Below the pieces are notes generated by a model. It did not search any database and had not been told where the DNA came from. It saw nothing but the letters and a program-made list of their open reading frames with translations. This document shows, piece by piece, positions 18,046-26,482 of a stretch of 64,000 nucleotides of DNA. Source of the stretch: Paracoccaceae bacterium (GTDB lineage Bacteria > Pseudomonadota > Alphaproteobacteria > Rhodobacterales > Rhodobacteraceae). How positions within the stretch are numbered: the first letter of the stretch is position 1; every line of letters starts with the position of its first letter. Position numbers and translations under genes: made by a program. The stretch lies in assembly GCA_009773055.1 (NCBI GenBank), contig WOUW01000016.1, positions 1-64,000 on the forward strand, read 5' to 3'.

Positions 18046-18683
18046 GCCTGACGGTTCTGGTCGACTACGATTCCGGCAACCTCCACTCGGCCGAGAAAGC
18101 CTTTCAGCGCATGGCGTTGGAAGTGGACGGCGGTGACATCCTCGTCACCTCCAAGCCAGAGGACGTCGCCCGCGCCGACCGCATCGTCCTGCCCGGCGAC
18201 GGCGCCTTCCCCGCCTGCCGTGCCGCCCTTGGCTCCTACGGCGGCCTGTTCGAAGCCATCGAAGAGGCCGTCATCCACAAAGCACGCCCCTTCCTTGGCA
18301 TCTGCGTCGGGATGCAGATGCTGGCTTCCCGCGGTCACGAATACCGACTGACGGAAGGCTTCGGCTGGATACCCGGCGACGTCGTGAAGATCGAACCCGC
18401 CGACCGCGCCCTAAAGGTCCCGCACATGGGCTGGAACGACCTCGTCATAGAACAGGCCCACCCGGTCCTCGACGGCCTCGCCACCGGCGACCACGCCTAT
18501 TTCGTCCATTCCTACCATTTCCGCGTCACCGACCCGGCACACCGCCTTGCATTCTGCGACTACGGCGGCCCGATCACCGCAATCGTCGGGCGTGACACCA
18601 TCATCGGCACCCAGTTCCACCCCGAAAAGTCCCAGTCAGCAGGTCTCCGCCTGATCGGCAACTTCCTCCGCTGGGCCCCATGA
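18042..18683 (+). CDS. hisH: Imidazole glycerol phosphate synthase, glutaminase subunit
   Basis: This 213-residue class I glutamine amidotransferase subunit feeds ammonia to HisF. The nucleophile cysteine lies in [11 protein letters not shown], and the His-Glu pair of the triad in [25 protein letters not shown] is the usual N-terminus. It starts at a GTG overlapping the hisB stop, and its own stop overlaps the start of glsA (ATGA). Its partner hisF is about 5 kb downstream rather than adjacent. Confidence 0.97.
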   Translation: MSLTVLVDYDSGNLHSAEKAFQRMALEVDGGDILVTSKPEDVARADRIVLPGDGAFPACRAALGSYGGLFEAIEEAVIHKARPFLGICVGMQMLASRGHEYRLTEGFGWIPGDVVKIEPADRALKVPHMGWNDLVIEQAHPVLDGLATGDHAYFVHSYHFRVTDPAHRLAFCDYGGPITAIVGRDTIIGTQFHPEKSQSAGLRLIGNFLRWAP

Positions 18684-19588
18684 CGGCCGACATCGCGCAG
18701 CATCTGGCCGCGATTCAGGCCGAGATGGCCGCGCGCACCGACCGGGGTCAGGTCGCCGACTACATCCCCCAACTTGCCGCCGTCGACACCGCCCAGTTCG
18801 GCCTCTCGGTCGTCTTGGCCGATGGCACCCAGCATTCGACCGGCGACAGCGCTGTGCCCTTTTCGATCCAGTCGATCTCCAAGGTCTTCGGCCTCGCCAT
18901 CGCGCTTGGCCGCTTGGGCGACCAGCTCTGGACCCGCGTGCGCCGCGAACCCTCGGGCCTCGCCTTCAACTCGATCCTGCAGCTTGAAAGCGAAGATGGC
19001 ATCCCCCGCAACCCCTTCATCAACGCCGGCGCCATCGTCACCACCGACGCCGCCCTGGCCCGCCGCGCGCCGCGCGAATACCTGGCTGAACTTCTCACCT
19101 TCGTCCGCACCGCCGCAGGCGACGAGGACATCCACATCGACCGCGCCGTCGCAAAGTCGGAGACCGAAACCGGCCACCGCAACTTTGCCCTGGCGCATTT
19201 CCTCAAGGCCGAAGGCAACCTGACGAACGCGCCCGAACTCGTCCTTGGCGCCTATTTCCACCAATGCGCCATCGCGATGACGGTAGACCAGCTTGCCCGC
19301 GCTGGCCGCTTTCTTGCAGGTTTCCAGCGCCTGATCGCCCCCGAACGCACCCGCCGGATCAACGCCCTGATGCTGACCTGCGGCCATTACGACGGCTCGG
19401 GCGAGTTTGCATTCCGCGTCGGCCTGCCCGGCAAGTCCGGTGTCGGCGGCGGCATTCTTGCCATCGCCCCCGGCCGCGCCTCCATCGCCGTCTGGTCCCC
19501 GGGCCTCAACGCGCAAGGCAACTCCCAGCTTGGCACCGAAGCTTTGGAGATGCTCGCCCGCCGCACCGGCTGGTCGATCTTCGGCTAG
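18680..19588 (+). CDS. glsA: Glutaminase A
   Basis: This 302-residue serine-dependent glutaminase converts glutamine to glutamate and ammonia. The SIQSISKVF segment holds the Ser-x-x-Lys catalytic motif of the beta-lactamase-like fold. [13 protein letters not shown], the [26 protein letters not shown] region and [14 protein letters not shown] are family blocks. It overlaps hisH by 4 bases, so it is co-translated with a glutamine amidotransferase subunit. That is unusual, since both consume glutamine. Whether it supports histidine synthesis or merely shares the transcript is unknown. Confidence 0.95.
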   Translation: MTADIAQHLAAIQAEMAARTDRGQVADYIPQLAAVDTAQFGLSVVLADGTQHSTGDSAVPFSIQSISKVFGLAIALGRLGDQLWTRVRREPSGLAFNSILQLESEDGIPRNPFINAGAIVTTDAALARRAPREYLAELLTFVRTAAGDEDIHIDRAVAKSETETGHRNFALAHFLKAEGNLTNAPELVLGAYFHQCAIAMTVDQLARAGRFLAGFQRLIAPERTRRINALMLTCGHYDGSGEFAFRVGLPGKSGVGGGILAIAPGRASIAVWSPGLNAQGNSQLGTEALEMLARRTGWSIFG

Positions 19589-19597
19589 GCTCCAAGC

Positions 19598-20002
19598 CTA
19601 TTCCCACAGCCGAGGTTCGGCGAACTCGACCGAGTTCCCGCCCGGATCGCGGACATACAGCGACCGCGCGCCGTTCGGCCAGTCGAACTCCGCCTCGACT
19701 GCCACCCCCGCCGCCGCGAACCGCTCTCGCCACGCGGCAAGCTCCGCGCGTGAGGCCGCAAAGCACACATGCCCCGCCCCCCGCGCACCATGCGTGGGCA
19801 CCGGCAGCGCGAGATTGGTCGACGGCACCTCCGTTGCGTCCGGATTGAAGACCAGAAGCACGCCCGTACCTGCCCGGAAGAACACATGGCGCCCTTCGAT
19901 CTTCGCGATCACCGGCAGGCCCAGAAGCCCGCCATAGAATGCCTCCGCCGCGCCAAGATCGGACGCGTAGACCGCAGACTCAAGAATGGCCGTGGGTGTC
20001 AT
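19598..20002 (-). CDS. VOC (glyoxalase/bleomycin-resistance) family protein
   Basis: This 134-residue single-domain protein starts AILESAVYASDLGAAEAFYGGLLGLPV and ends SLYVRDPGGNSVEFAEPRLW, the classical beta-alpha-beta-beta-beta repeats of the vicinal oxygen chelate fold. The final glutamate in NSVEF is a usual metal ligand. The substrate could be a lactoylglutathione-like conjugate, an antibiotic or a small metabolite. It is convergent with glsA with 9 bp between them and on the same strand as the EamA gene upstream of it. Confidence 0.88.
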   Translation of the reverse strand: MTPTAILESAVYASDLGAAEAFYGGLLGLPVIAKIEGRHVFFRAGTGVLLVFNPDATEVPSTNLALPVPTHGARGAGHVCFAASRAELAAWRERFAAAGVAVEAEFDWPNGARSLYVRDPGGNSVEFAEPRLWE

Positions 20003-20033
20003 GGCCTGATTCTGCCGCCGCCACAGCCCACGG

Positions 20034-20903
20034 TCAACGTCCGCGCGACCGCTCGATCAGCGCCAACCCGCCCAGGATCAGCGCCAGCCCTGCGAAATGC
20101 CGCAGCTCCAGCCGCTCGCCCAGCACAATCCACCCCAACCCCGCCGCGCTGAACGGGATCAGGAAGGTCACCAGCGAGATCGCCGTCGCCCCCGCCCGCG
20201 CCAGAATGCGGAAGAAGATCAGATAGGCGAAAGCCGTCGACAGCGACGCCAGCGCCACCACCGCAACCACCGGCCCCACGCCCGGCCATGCCATCGCCCA
20301 AGGCCGGTCCACCACCAGCCAGACCGGGGTCATCAACACCGCGCTCGACGTCAGCATCCCCGCAGCCGTCTGCAAGGGCGTCACGCCCGCCGCGCGGAAC
20401 CGCCGCCCCCAGACACCGGCCAGCCCATAGGATAGCGCGGCCCCAAGACACGCGAGCATCGCGGGCAACTCGCCTCCCAGGTCCTCGCCCGCCATCATCC
20501 CGATGACGCCTGCAAACCCCAGCCCCACACCCGCCGCCTTCACCGGCGACAGCCGCTCGTCCGCCGTTGCCAGATGCGCCACCAGCACCGTGAAGAACGG
20601 CGTCGTCGCGTTCAGGATCGACGCTAGGGCCCCGGTGATCTGCCCCTGCGCCAGCACGAAGAGGGTGAACGGCACCAGGTTGTTCAACAGCGCCATTACC
20701 GCCAGCGCAGGCCAAACCCGCCCCGGTGCCATCCCCTGACGCGAGACCTTGACCACCAGCGCCAGCAGCACCGCCGCGAGCGCCACCCGGCCCCAGACGA
20801 TGCTCAGTACCGGCAACCCCGCCAGCGCCAGCTCGTTGAACAGAAAGGACCCTCCCCACAGCAGGGAGAGGGTCCACAAAAGTATCCAGTCGATCAGTTT
20901 CAT
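20034..20903 (-). CDS. EamA/DMT family transporter
   Basis: This 289-residue inner-membrane permease has ten hydrophobic segments arranged as two EamA repeats, from DWILLWTLSLLWGGSFLFNELAL to ALILGGLALIE. LLWGGSFLFNELAL and the second-repeat counterpart FLIPFSAAGLGWIVLGERLELRHFAGLALIL are typical of drug/metabolite exporters. The ATG at 20903 (AGAGGCGG just upstream) was chosen over a longer frame. The substrate is unknown. Confidence 0.9.
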   Translation of the reverse strand: MKLIDWILLWTLSLLWGGSFLFNELALAGLPVLSIVWGRVALAAVLLALVVKVSRQGMAPGRVWPALAVMALLNNLVPFTLFVLAQGQITGALASILNATTPFFTVLVAHLATADERLSPVKAAGVGLGFAGVIGMMAGEDLGGELPAMLACLGAALSYGLAGVWGRRFRAAGVTPLQTAAGMLTSSAVLMTPVWLVVDRPWAMAWPGVGPVVAVVALASLSTAFAYLIFFRILARAGATAISLVTFLIPFSAAGLGWIVLGERLELRHFAGLALILGGLALIERSRGR

Positions 20904-20953
20904 CCGCCTCTGATGCCCGATCCGGCACCCAAAGGCGACCCGAAGCGTGCGGC

Positions 20954-21343
20954 TTATTTCACACGCTTCCAGGTTCCGCCGTCGCGGCAGATGCCCAGAA
21001 CACAACCGCGCACTTTCAGGCTGTCCCCCGACAGGGTCATGTCGCCGTTGTAGGTCTTGTCGCGATCAGGAGAGTAGATCTCACCGTCATCGTACAGCCC
21101 GTCCGGATAGGCCACCATGTCCGACACGATCTTCCGGCCGATGTTCGGACTGTCGATCTCCTTGCCGTCCGCGCCGAAGGCCTTGATCAACGTGCCGCAG
21201 TAGGCCGGTCCGCAGGGCGTGATCTGCACATGGCCAAAGTTGCCATTGTCGTCCTTCTTGGTCTGCCAGATGCCTTCGACCGGATCAGCAACAGCCGCGC
21301 CGCCCACCACCGCCAGTGCGGCAGCAAAAGCGAAAACTTTCAT
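20954..21343 (-). CDS. DUF2147 family secreted protein
   Basis: This 129-residue protein has a clear signal peptide (KVFAFAAALAVVGGAAVA, cleavage near ADP). DPVEGIWQTKKDDNGNFGHVQITPCG opens the DUF2147 domain, and KTYNGDMTLSGDSLKVRGCVLGICRDGGTWKRV closes it. Four cysteines in two CG/GxC pairs suggest disulphides in the periplasm. GAGGAGG lies 7 bases upstream of the ATG at 21343. The family has no established function. Confidence 0.9.
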   Translation of the reverse strand: MKVFAFAAALAVVGGAAVADPVEGIWQTKKDDNGNFGHVQITPCGPAYCGTLIKAFGADGKEIDSPNIGRKIVSDMVAYPDGLYDDGEIYSPDRDKTYNGDMTLSGDSLKVRGCVLGICRDGGTWKRVK

Positions 21344-21486
21344 AGGTGTCCTCCTCACAATGTCCTCTGCCGCGACATTGCGCCCGTCTCTGCACCGATC
21401 AAGCGTGACGTGGGGTCGCGTGGCCGGGCTTTTCATTCCGCCCGCCTCATGCCAAAGACCGCCGCGACCGGACCGGGGGCCAATCC

Positions 21487-22206
21487 ATGATCCTTTACCC
21501 AGCCATCGACCTCAAGGACGGCCAGTGCGTCCGGCTTCTGCGCGGCGCGATGGAGGCCGCAACCGTCTTCGGCGATGACCCTGCCGCCCAGGCCCTTACG
21601 TTCCAGGCCGCCGGTTGCGAATGGGTCCACCTCGTCGACCTGAACGGCGCCTTTGCGGGCCAGCCCGTGAATGCCGCTGCCGTCGAGGCGATCCTGAAAG
21701 CCATCACCGTCCCCGCCCAGCTTGGTGGTGGCATCCGCGACATGGCCACCATCGCCATGTGGCTGGAAAAAGGCCTCGCCCGCGTCATCCTCGGCACTGT
21801 CGCCGTGGAAAACCCGGACCTCGTGCGTCAGGCCGCAAAGGCCTTCCCCGGACAGGTCGCTGTCGGCGTTGACGCCCGCAAGGGTCTGGTCGCCACCAAG
21901 GGTTGGGCGACGGAGACCGACATCATGGTCACCGACCTCGCCCGATCGTTTCAGGACGCAGGTGTCGCTGCCCTCATCTACACCGACATCGACCGCGACG
22001 GTGCGATGCAGGGCCCGAACATCGAAGCCACCGAAGCCCTCGCCCGCGCCGTGACGATCCCTGTCATCGCCAGCGGAGGCGTTTCCCGTCTGGCGGACCT
22101 CATCGCGCTCCGCGACACCGGCGTGATCGCAGGCGCGATCACGGGCCGCGCGCTGTACGACGGGGCGATTGATCTGGGACAGGCGCTGAAGGCGCTTCGC
22201 GACTGA
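21487..22206 (+). CDS. hisA: Phosphoribosylformimino-5-aminoimidazole carboxamide ribotide isomerase
   Basis: This 239-residue TIM-barrel enzyme performs the fourth step of histidine synthesis, an Amadori rearrangement of Pro[23 protein letters not shown] contains the first catalytic Asp, and [16 protein letters not shown] the second. The phosphate-binding loops QLGGGIRD and IASGGVS are intact. It lies alone on the plus strand. hisB-hisH-glsA ends about 1.9 kb earlier and is separated by three minus-strand genes. Confidence 0.97.
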   Translation: MILYPAIDLKDGQCVRLLRGAMEAATVFGDDPAAQALTFQAAGCEWVHLVDLNGAFAGQPVNAAAVEAILKAITVPAQLGGGIRDMATIAMWLEKGLARVILGTVAVENPDLVRQAAKAFPGQVAVGVDARKGLVATKGWATETDIMVTDLARSFQDAGVAALIYTDIDRDGAMQGPNIEATEALARAVTIPVIASGGVSRLADLIALRDTGVIAGAITGRALYDGAIDLGQALKALRD

Positions 22207-22282
22207 CAGACACCACACGTCCGGCAAACTTCATCGACGGCCAGATTGTTCGGACATCCTCCTGTCGCTTGCCAGAAGAGTT

Positions 22283-22996
22283 TCACGGGATGTAAGCGCG
22301 AACCTCGGTCATCAGGGCACTGACTTCGGGATCGTCGACCCCGAACACGGCGAACTGTTTGGCGACGGTTTCCAGATAATCGCGACTAGAGCCTAGGAAA
22401 CCGGTGCCGGTCGCCAGATAGCGCACTTGCTGCTCGCGCGTCAGGTTGCTCTGGATCATATCTGTGCCGTGGTCGGCCAGGAACACCAGTGCCGTGACGC
22501 TTTCACCGCCCAGATGGACGGGCAGCAGGCGCGGAACATAGCTTGGCAGCACCATCTCGCGCGCCCAGAGGTTGCGCGTCTCGTCCTCGACCCTTTCGGC
22601 CGGAACGCGAAACGCCAGCCCGTGACAGCCCTCGCCCCGGTCGAGTGCGGCCATCAGACCCGGCGCCTCGTGCGTGCCGCGCGCACCATGAACGTCACAC
22701 AAGATGAAGCGACGGGCATAGCCGGGAAGCCAGGCGCGGCGCACTTCGGTGAAATCTATCGCCGGGTCCCACATCAAAGACCCATAGGCAAACACCCACA
22801 GATCACCCATCTGGTCCGCGAGAGCGGCAAGACGGCTGGCCTCGCGCGCTTCGGGCGAGCGCACCGTCATCGCGGGCGGCGCCGGTTTTGCTGCTTCCTT
22901 GCCCAGTGTCTTGGCGTAAAGATTGCGAAGCGTTGACGTGCTGGGGTCCCGGATCAACGAGCGCAGCTCAGGATGTGCGGCAAAGGGATCCGCCAT
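22283..22996 (-). CDS. chaC: ChaC-type gamma-glutamylcyclotransferase
   Basis: This 237-residue enzyme would cleave glutathione to 5-oxoproline and Cys-Gly in the cytoplasm. The family P-loop-like signature WVFAYGSLMWDPAIDF is at about residues 67-82, preceded by a 65-residue extension. GYARRFILCDVHGARGTHEAPGLMAALDRGEGCHGLAFRV is the core with the acidic catalytic region, and FLGSSRDYLETVAKQFAVFGV is a typical ChaC end. It overlaps nothing and is divergent from the DUF2867 gene. Confidence 0.9.
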   Translation of the reverse strand: MADPFAAHPELRSLIRDPSTSTLRNLYAKTLGKEAAKPAPPAMTVRSPEAREASRLAALADQMGDLWVFAYGSLMWDPAIDFTEVRRAWLPGYARRFILCDVHGARGTHEAPGLMAALDRGEGCHGLAFRVPAERVEDETRNLWAREMVLPSYVPRLLPVHLGGESVTALVFLADHGTDMIQSNLTREQQVRYLATGTGFLGSSRDYLETVAKQFAVFGVDDPEVSALMTEVRAYIP

Positions 22997-23212
22997 TTGC
23001 GACGTCCACCTGTGATTGCGGGCGTATTGTCACACAAAGAAGCGGACCGGGGCAATGATTCAGCGATCCGGCACCAACTGCAGACAAGCGGCTGGCAGTA
23101 TCGGCTGTTCCAAAATCTTCCGCAGCTGGCGAGGCGTGATTCCGTCATCGACGCGCCCCGCGCGACCTCCTGCCCCATAGCCTTTATGCGATCCAAGCTG
23201 CAGACTGCCGCT

Positions 23213-23677
23213 ATGGCAATCCGCACCGACACCCTGCCCCGCGCCTCGTCGCTCTGGTCGCTCCACCAGCCCGGCGACTTTCTCGACTGCTACTCGGTTC
23301 CCTCCACACTTTCCCCGCGTGAGGCCGCGACGCGGGGGCTGGCCCTTCCCGGCTGGGCAGACGCCCTTCTGGGCCTGCGGAACGCCCTCGTCCGTCCCTT
23401 CGGCCTCAAGACCGGCAAGACCGAGGGTCCGATCTTCCCGACCTGCCATGAGACCGCTGAAGAGTTGGTCCTTGGCACCGACGACAAGCACCTGAACTTC
23501 CGCATCGTCCTGATCCGGACCGAAGGGCGCATCTTCATGTCCACCTGGGTCCACCCGCACAATGCCTGGGGCCGCGCCTATCTGCGGCTGGTCATGCCCT
23601 TCCACATCCTCATCTCGCGCGGGGCCGTGGCGCGGATGGCGACCGGGACCACCGGGAAGACCTTGCCAAACCCTTAA
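23213..23677 (+). CDS. DUF2867 domain protein
   Basis: This 154-residue protein has recognisable DUF2867 pieces: [98 protein letters not shown]. The domain is related to the SRPBCC/Bet v1-like set, and members have no firm function. Two ATGs are possible (23186 and 23213). The second fits the family length, but neither has a strong ribosome binding site. The end of the gene contains the start of the 33-nt element shared with the metY upstream region. Confidence 0.72.
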   Translation: MAIRTDTLPRASSLWSLHQPGDFLDCYSVPSTLSPREAATRGLALPGWADALLGLRNALVRPFGLKTGKTEGPIFPTCHETAEELVLGTDDKHLNFRIVLIRTEGRIFMSTWVHPHNAWGRAYLRLVMPFHILISRGAVARMATGTTGKTLPNP

Positions 23678-23705
23678 CGTCCACGGCCAACCCGCTGATT
23701 TCCCT
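23673..23705 (+). repeat. 33-nt element upstream of hisF, shared with the metY upstream region
   Basis: The segment opens with CTTAACGTCCACGGCCAA and closes with TGATTTCCCT. It matches 36441-36473 at 28 of 33 bases. This copy ends 73 bases before the hisF ATG; the other ends 90 bases before the metY ATG. Similar distance and orientation before two amino-acid biosynthesis genes suggest a regulatory or promoter element. The other copy can pair with a downstream GTGGGC, but this one has no obvious partner. Confidence 0.5.
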
Positions 23706-23778
23706 GATCCTGCCCCACTCTCCACGCGCGGCGCTGATCCGGCTTGCTTTTCCGCCCCCCTCGCGGCATCTCTCCCCC

Positions 23779-24537
23779 ATGCTCAAGACCCGCATCATCC
23801 CCTGCCTCGACGTGGCCGACGGCCGCGTCGTGAAGGGCGTCAACTTCGTCGACCTGATCGACGCCGGCGACCCGGTCGAGGCCGCGAAGGCCTATGATGC
23901 CGCCGGGGCGGACGAGCTATGCTTTCTCGACATCATGGCGACCGAAGACAACCGCGCCACCATGTTCGACCTCGTCACCCGCACCGCCGAACAGTGCTTC
24001 ATGCCCCTGACCGTCGGCGGCGGCGTCCGTTCGCCCGAGGACGTGCGGAAGCTCCTCCTTGCTGGCGCCGACAAGGTCAGCTTCAACTCCGCCGCCGTCG
24101 CCCGCCCCGATGTCGTGGCCGAAGCCGCCGACCGCTTCGGCAGCCAGTGCATCGTCGTCGCCATCGACGCCAAGACCACGTCCCCCGGCAAGTGGGAGAT
24201 CTTCACCCACGGCGGCCGCCGCGCGACCGGCATCGACGCCGTCGACTTCGCCCGCACTGTCGCGGCCAAGGGTGCGGGAGAAATCCTCCTCACCTCCATG
24301 GACCGCGACGGCACCCGCTCCGGGTTCAACCTCCCCCTCACCCGCGCCATCGCCGATGCCGTCGACATCCCGGTCATTGCGTCGGGGGGCGTCGGCACCC
24401 TCGACCACCTCGTCGAAGGCATCACAGAGGGTCACGCCAGCGCCGTCCTCGCCGCCTCGATCTTCCACTTCGGCACCTTCACCATCGGCCAGGCCAAGGC
24501 GCACATGGCCGCCGCCGGCATCCCCGTGAGGCTGTGA
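23779..24537 (+). CDS. hisF: Imidazole glycerol phosphate synthase, cyclase subunit
   Basis: This 252-residue TIM barrel converts PRFAR with HisH-derived ammonia to imidazole glycerol phosphate and [38 protein letters not shown] contains the first catalytic Asp, and [15 protein letters not shown] the second. The phosphate loops TVGGGVRS and ASGGVGTL are present. The start has no purine-rich ribosome binding site (a C-run precedes the ATG), which is unusual for this window. It overlaps hisE by one base (TGATG). Confidence 0.97.
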   Translation: MLKTRIIPCLDVADGRVVKGVNFVDLIDAGDPVEAAKAYDAAGADELCFLDIMATEDNRATMFDLVTRTAEQCFMPLTVGGGVRSPEDVRKLLLAGADKVSFNSAAVARPDVVAEAADRFGSQCIVVAIDAKTTSPGKWEIFTHGGRRATGIDAVDFARTVAAKGAGEILLTSMDRDGTRSGFNLPLTRAIADAVDIPVIASGGVGTLDHLVEGITEGHASAVLAASIFHFGTFTIGQAKAHMAAAGIPVRL

Positions 24538-24842
24538 TGAGCCTGGAAAAACTCGCCGCCACCATCGCCGCCCGCAAGGGTGCTGACCCAGAAACCTCCT
24601 GGACCGCGAAACTGCTGTCCAAGGGGCCGGAGAAATGCGCCGAGAAGTTCGGGGAAGAGGCGGTCGAGGCGATCATCGAGGCGGTAAAAGGCGACCGCGC
24701 CCGGCTGACGTCGGAAGCGGCGGATGTGCTTTACCACCTCCTCGTGATGCTGGCCGCCCGCGATGTCACGCTGGAAGAGGTCCTGGCCGAACTCGACCGC
24801 CGCGAAGGCACGTCCGGGATCGCCGAGAAAGCGCAGCGCTAG
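24537..24842 (+). CDS. hisE: Phosphoribosyl-ATP diphosphatase
   Basis: This 101-residue all-alpha NTP-pyrophosphohydrolase performs step two of histidine synthesis. [22 protein letters not shown] and [14 protein letters not shown] hold the metal-binding acidic residues of the MazG-like fold. The ATG shares one base with the hisF stop, so translation is coupled. A pair of hairpins follows directly and probably ends the transcript. Confidence 0.97.
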   Translation: MSLEKLAATIAARKGADPETSWTAKLLSKGPEKCAEKFGEEAVEAIIEAVKGDRARLTSEAADVLYHLLVMLAARDVTLEEVLAELDRREGTSGIAEKAQR

Positions 24843-24851
24843 CCACAGGGC

Positions 24852-24895
24852 GCAAATCTTTTCGAAAAGATTTGCAAAATCCTTCGAAGGATTTT
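24852..24895. terminator. Two back-to-back TTCGAA-centred palindromes after hisE
   Basis: Two perfect palindromes abut. The first is 24 bp (24852-24875, arms GCAAATCTTTTC). The second is 20 bp (24876-24895, arms AAAATCCTTC). They fill the gap between convergent hisE and the CoA-binding gene, and each arm gives a T-rich or A-rich flank. A bidirectional terminator is the simplest reading, though such perfect palindromes may also be an interspersed repeat. Confidence 0.65.
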
Positions 24896-24900
24896 GACCC

Positions 24901-25308
24901 CTAAAGCCCCAGCCGCGGGATCTCGATCGCAGGGCAGCGGTTCATCACCACCTGCAGCCCCGCCTGACGCGCCCGCGAGGCCGCCGCCTCATCCACGACA
25001 CCCAACTGCATCCAGACCACCTTCGCGCCCAGCCGAACCGCCTCGTCGGCCACCGCGCCCGCCTCTTCGCTGCGGCGGAATATGTCGACCATGTCCACCG
25101 GCCCGGCCTCGGCCAGCGACGCCACCACTGTCTCGCCCAGGGCCTCCTGCCCCGCCTGGCCCGGGTTCACCGGGATCACCCGATAACCCTTGCGCTTGAG
25201 GTAGTCAGCCACCCGGTGGCTCGGCCGGTCTGGCTTTGGCGACCAGCCGACCAGGGCAATGGTCTTTACCGATGTCAGGATGTCGCGGATTTCGGCGTCG
25301 CTGGTCAT
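24901..25308 (-). CDS. CoA-binding domain protein (YccU type)
   Basis: This 135-residue Rossmann-like protein has SVKTIALVGWSPKPDRPSHRVADYLKRKGYRVIPVNP, the nucleotide-binding start of the CoA_binding family, and ends KVVWMQLGVVDEAAASRARQAGLQVVMNRCPAIE with the conserved cysteine near the end. Members bind CoA in vitro and have no assigned reaction. It is monocistronic by position. A hairpin with a T-tract on its coding strand lies 20 bp upstream and probably ends the rlmB transcript. Confidence 0.92.
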   Translation of the reverse strand: MTSDAEIRDILTSVKTIALVGWSPKPDRPSHRVADYLKRKGYRVIPVNPGQAGQEALGETVVASLAEAGPVDMVDIFRRSEEAGAVADEAVRLGAKVVWMQLGVVDEAAASRARQAGLQVVMNRCPAIEIPRLGL

Positions 25309-25324
25309 GGGTCACTCCCGATAG

Positions 25325-25355
25325 AAAAAGGCGCCCAAGGAGAACCTCAGGCGCC
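25325..25355 (-). terminator. Hairpin with U-tract downstream of rlmB
   Basis: On the minus strand GGCGCC (25350-25355), a 14-nt imperfectly paired middle and GGCGCC (25330-25335) are followed by TTTTT (25325-25329). This is the usual form of an intrinsic terminator. It lies about 120 bp past the rlmB stop and just before the CoA-binding gene. Confidence 0.6.
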
Positions 25356-25477
25356 AAGTCGCGGAACGAGGGACAGTGAAGAGAGTACGGGGTTCCGGTC
25401 CCATGCCTCTCCTCTTTTATTTAGAAATTCGAATGCGAGGTTAAAGACCTGTCGCAAAGACGTGAACGCCCGCCGGA

Positions 25478-26266
25478 TCATCTGCGCGTCGCCGCATAAA
25501 GCGACACCGCCGCCGCGTTCGACACGTTCAGGCTGCCGAAGCCGCCGGCAAAGGGGATGCGAGCGAGGGCGTCGCAGGTCTCGCGCGTCTTTTCCCGCAA
25601 GCCAGGGCCTTCGGCACCCAGAACCAGCCCGATCGGGCGACCGCCCACGTCGCCAACCGCTTGATCCAGTGTCAGGGTCGCGTCGCCGTCCAGCCCGATC
25701 AGCGTGTATCCCATGTCCTTCAGCGCCTGCATCGCCTCGGACAGGTTGGTGACCTTCAAGTAGGGCTGCCGTTCCAGCGCGCCGCTTGCCGTCTTGGCCA
25801 GCGCCCCGGTCTCCGGTGCCGAGTTATGCTTCGGCGCAATCACTGCGCGCGCCCCGAACACCTCGGCTGACCGCAGGATCGCGCCGACGTTGTGCGGATC
25901 GGTCACCCGGTCCAGAAGGACGACCAGCGGCAGGCCCTCACCTGATGCGCAGACATCGGTGAATTTGCCCCAGTTCAGCGGCCTGACCTCGACTGCCGCG
26001 CCCTGATGGACCGACCCCTCGTCGATCGGCACGTCGAACCGGCGCGGTTCCACGACCTCCGGCTCCATGCCCGAAGCTGCGACCGCCGCTTCCAGCTTGT
26101 CGAGCGCGTTTTTCGTCACCACCAGCCGCAGCTTTTCCCGCCGGGGATTCATCAGCGCATCGCGCACCGCGTGCAGCCCGAAAAGCCACACGGTCTCGCG
26201 CGCCTCACGCCGCTCGCCGCGTTCCTTCTCGACCACCCAGGCCGGTTTCTTGCCGCCGGACGTCAT
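25478..26266 (-). CDS. rlmB: 23S rRNA (guanosine-2'-O-)-methyltransferase, TrmH/SpoU family
   Basis: This 262-residue protein methylates the 2'-OH of a guanosine in 23S rRNA (G2251 in E. coli) using SAM. The N-terminal substrate-binding domain starts at TVWLFGLHAVRDALMNP. The SpoU knot has LLDRVTDPHNVGAILRSAEVFGARAVI, PIGLVLGAEGPGL and RIPFAGGFGSLNVSNAAAVSLY, which are the three family motifs. GGGGGA lies upstream of the ATG at 26266. It is divergent from the tRNA-Tyr gene. TrmH-family members are hard to tell apart, but length and N-domain favour RlmB. Confidence 0.88.
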   Translation of the reverse strand: MTSGGKKPAWVVEKERGERREARETVWLFGLHAVRDALMNPRREKLRLVVTKNALDKLEAAVAASGMEPEVVEPRRFDVPIDEGSVHQGAAVEVRPLNWGKFTDVCASGEGLPLVVLLDRVTDPHNVGAILRSAEVFGARAVIAPKHNSAPETGALAKTASGALERQPYLKVTNLSEAMQALKDMGYTLIGLDGDATLTLDQAVGDVGGRPIGLVLGAEGPGLREKTRETCDALARIPFAGGFGSLNVSNAAAVSLYAATRR

Positions 26267-26359
26267 TGCAAATCCCCCGAAAATCCGGTCCGGACCTTGC
26301 GGCAGCGGGGACCGGCGATGCAAGCCGAAATCGACAGGCATGAGGTGCGCAATGCACCC

Positions 26360-26388
26360 TTGACGCCCCCTGCCCCCTTGGTTACACG
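26360..26388 (+). promoter_or_regulatory. Promoter of tRNA-Tyr
   Basis: TTGACG (26360-26365) and TACACG (26383-26388) are separated by 17 bp. The -10 ends 10 bp before the mature tRNA 5' end, so the transcript would start with almost no leader. The -35 matches the sigma-70 consensus at five of six bases. Confidence 0.7.
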
Positions 26389-26398
26389 ACCCCCCGGC

Positions 26399-26482
26399 GG
26401 GCGACGAGCTGCAAGGTGCGGCAGGGGACTGTAACTCCCCCGGGGCGACCCACGCCTGGTTCGATTCCAGGGTCGCCCACCA
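26399..26482 (+). tRNA. tRNA-Tyr (GTA)
   Basis: The 84-nt gene folds as a class II tRNA with encoded CCA. The acceptor is GGGCGAC/GTCGCCC, the D-arm GCTG/CGGC, and the anticodon arm GGGGA/TCCCC with loop CTGTAAC (anticodon GTA). A 14-nt variable arm precedes the T-arm CCTGG/CCAGG with loop TTCGATT, and discriminator A precedes CCA. U33, G18-G19 and the T-loop are normal. Positions 8, 14 and 21 read G, C and G in place of the near-universal U, A and A. Confidence 0.92.
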
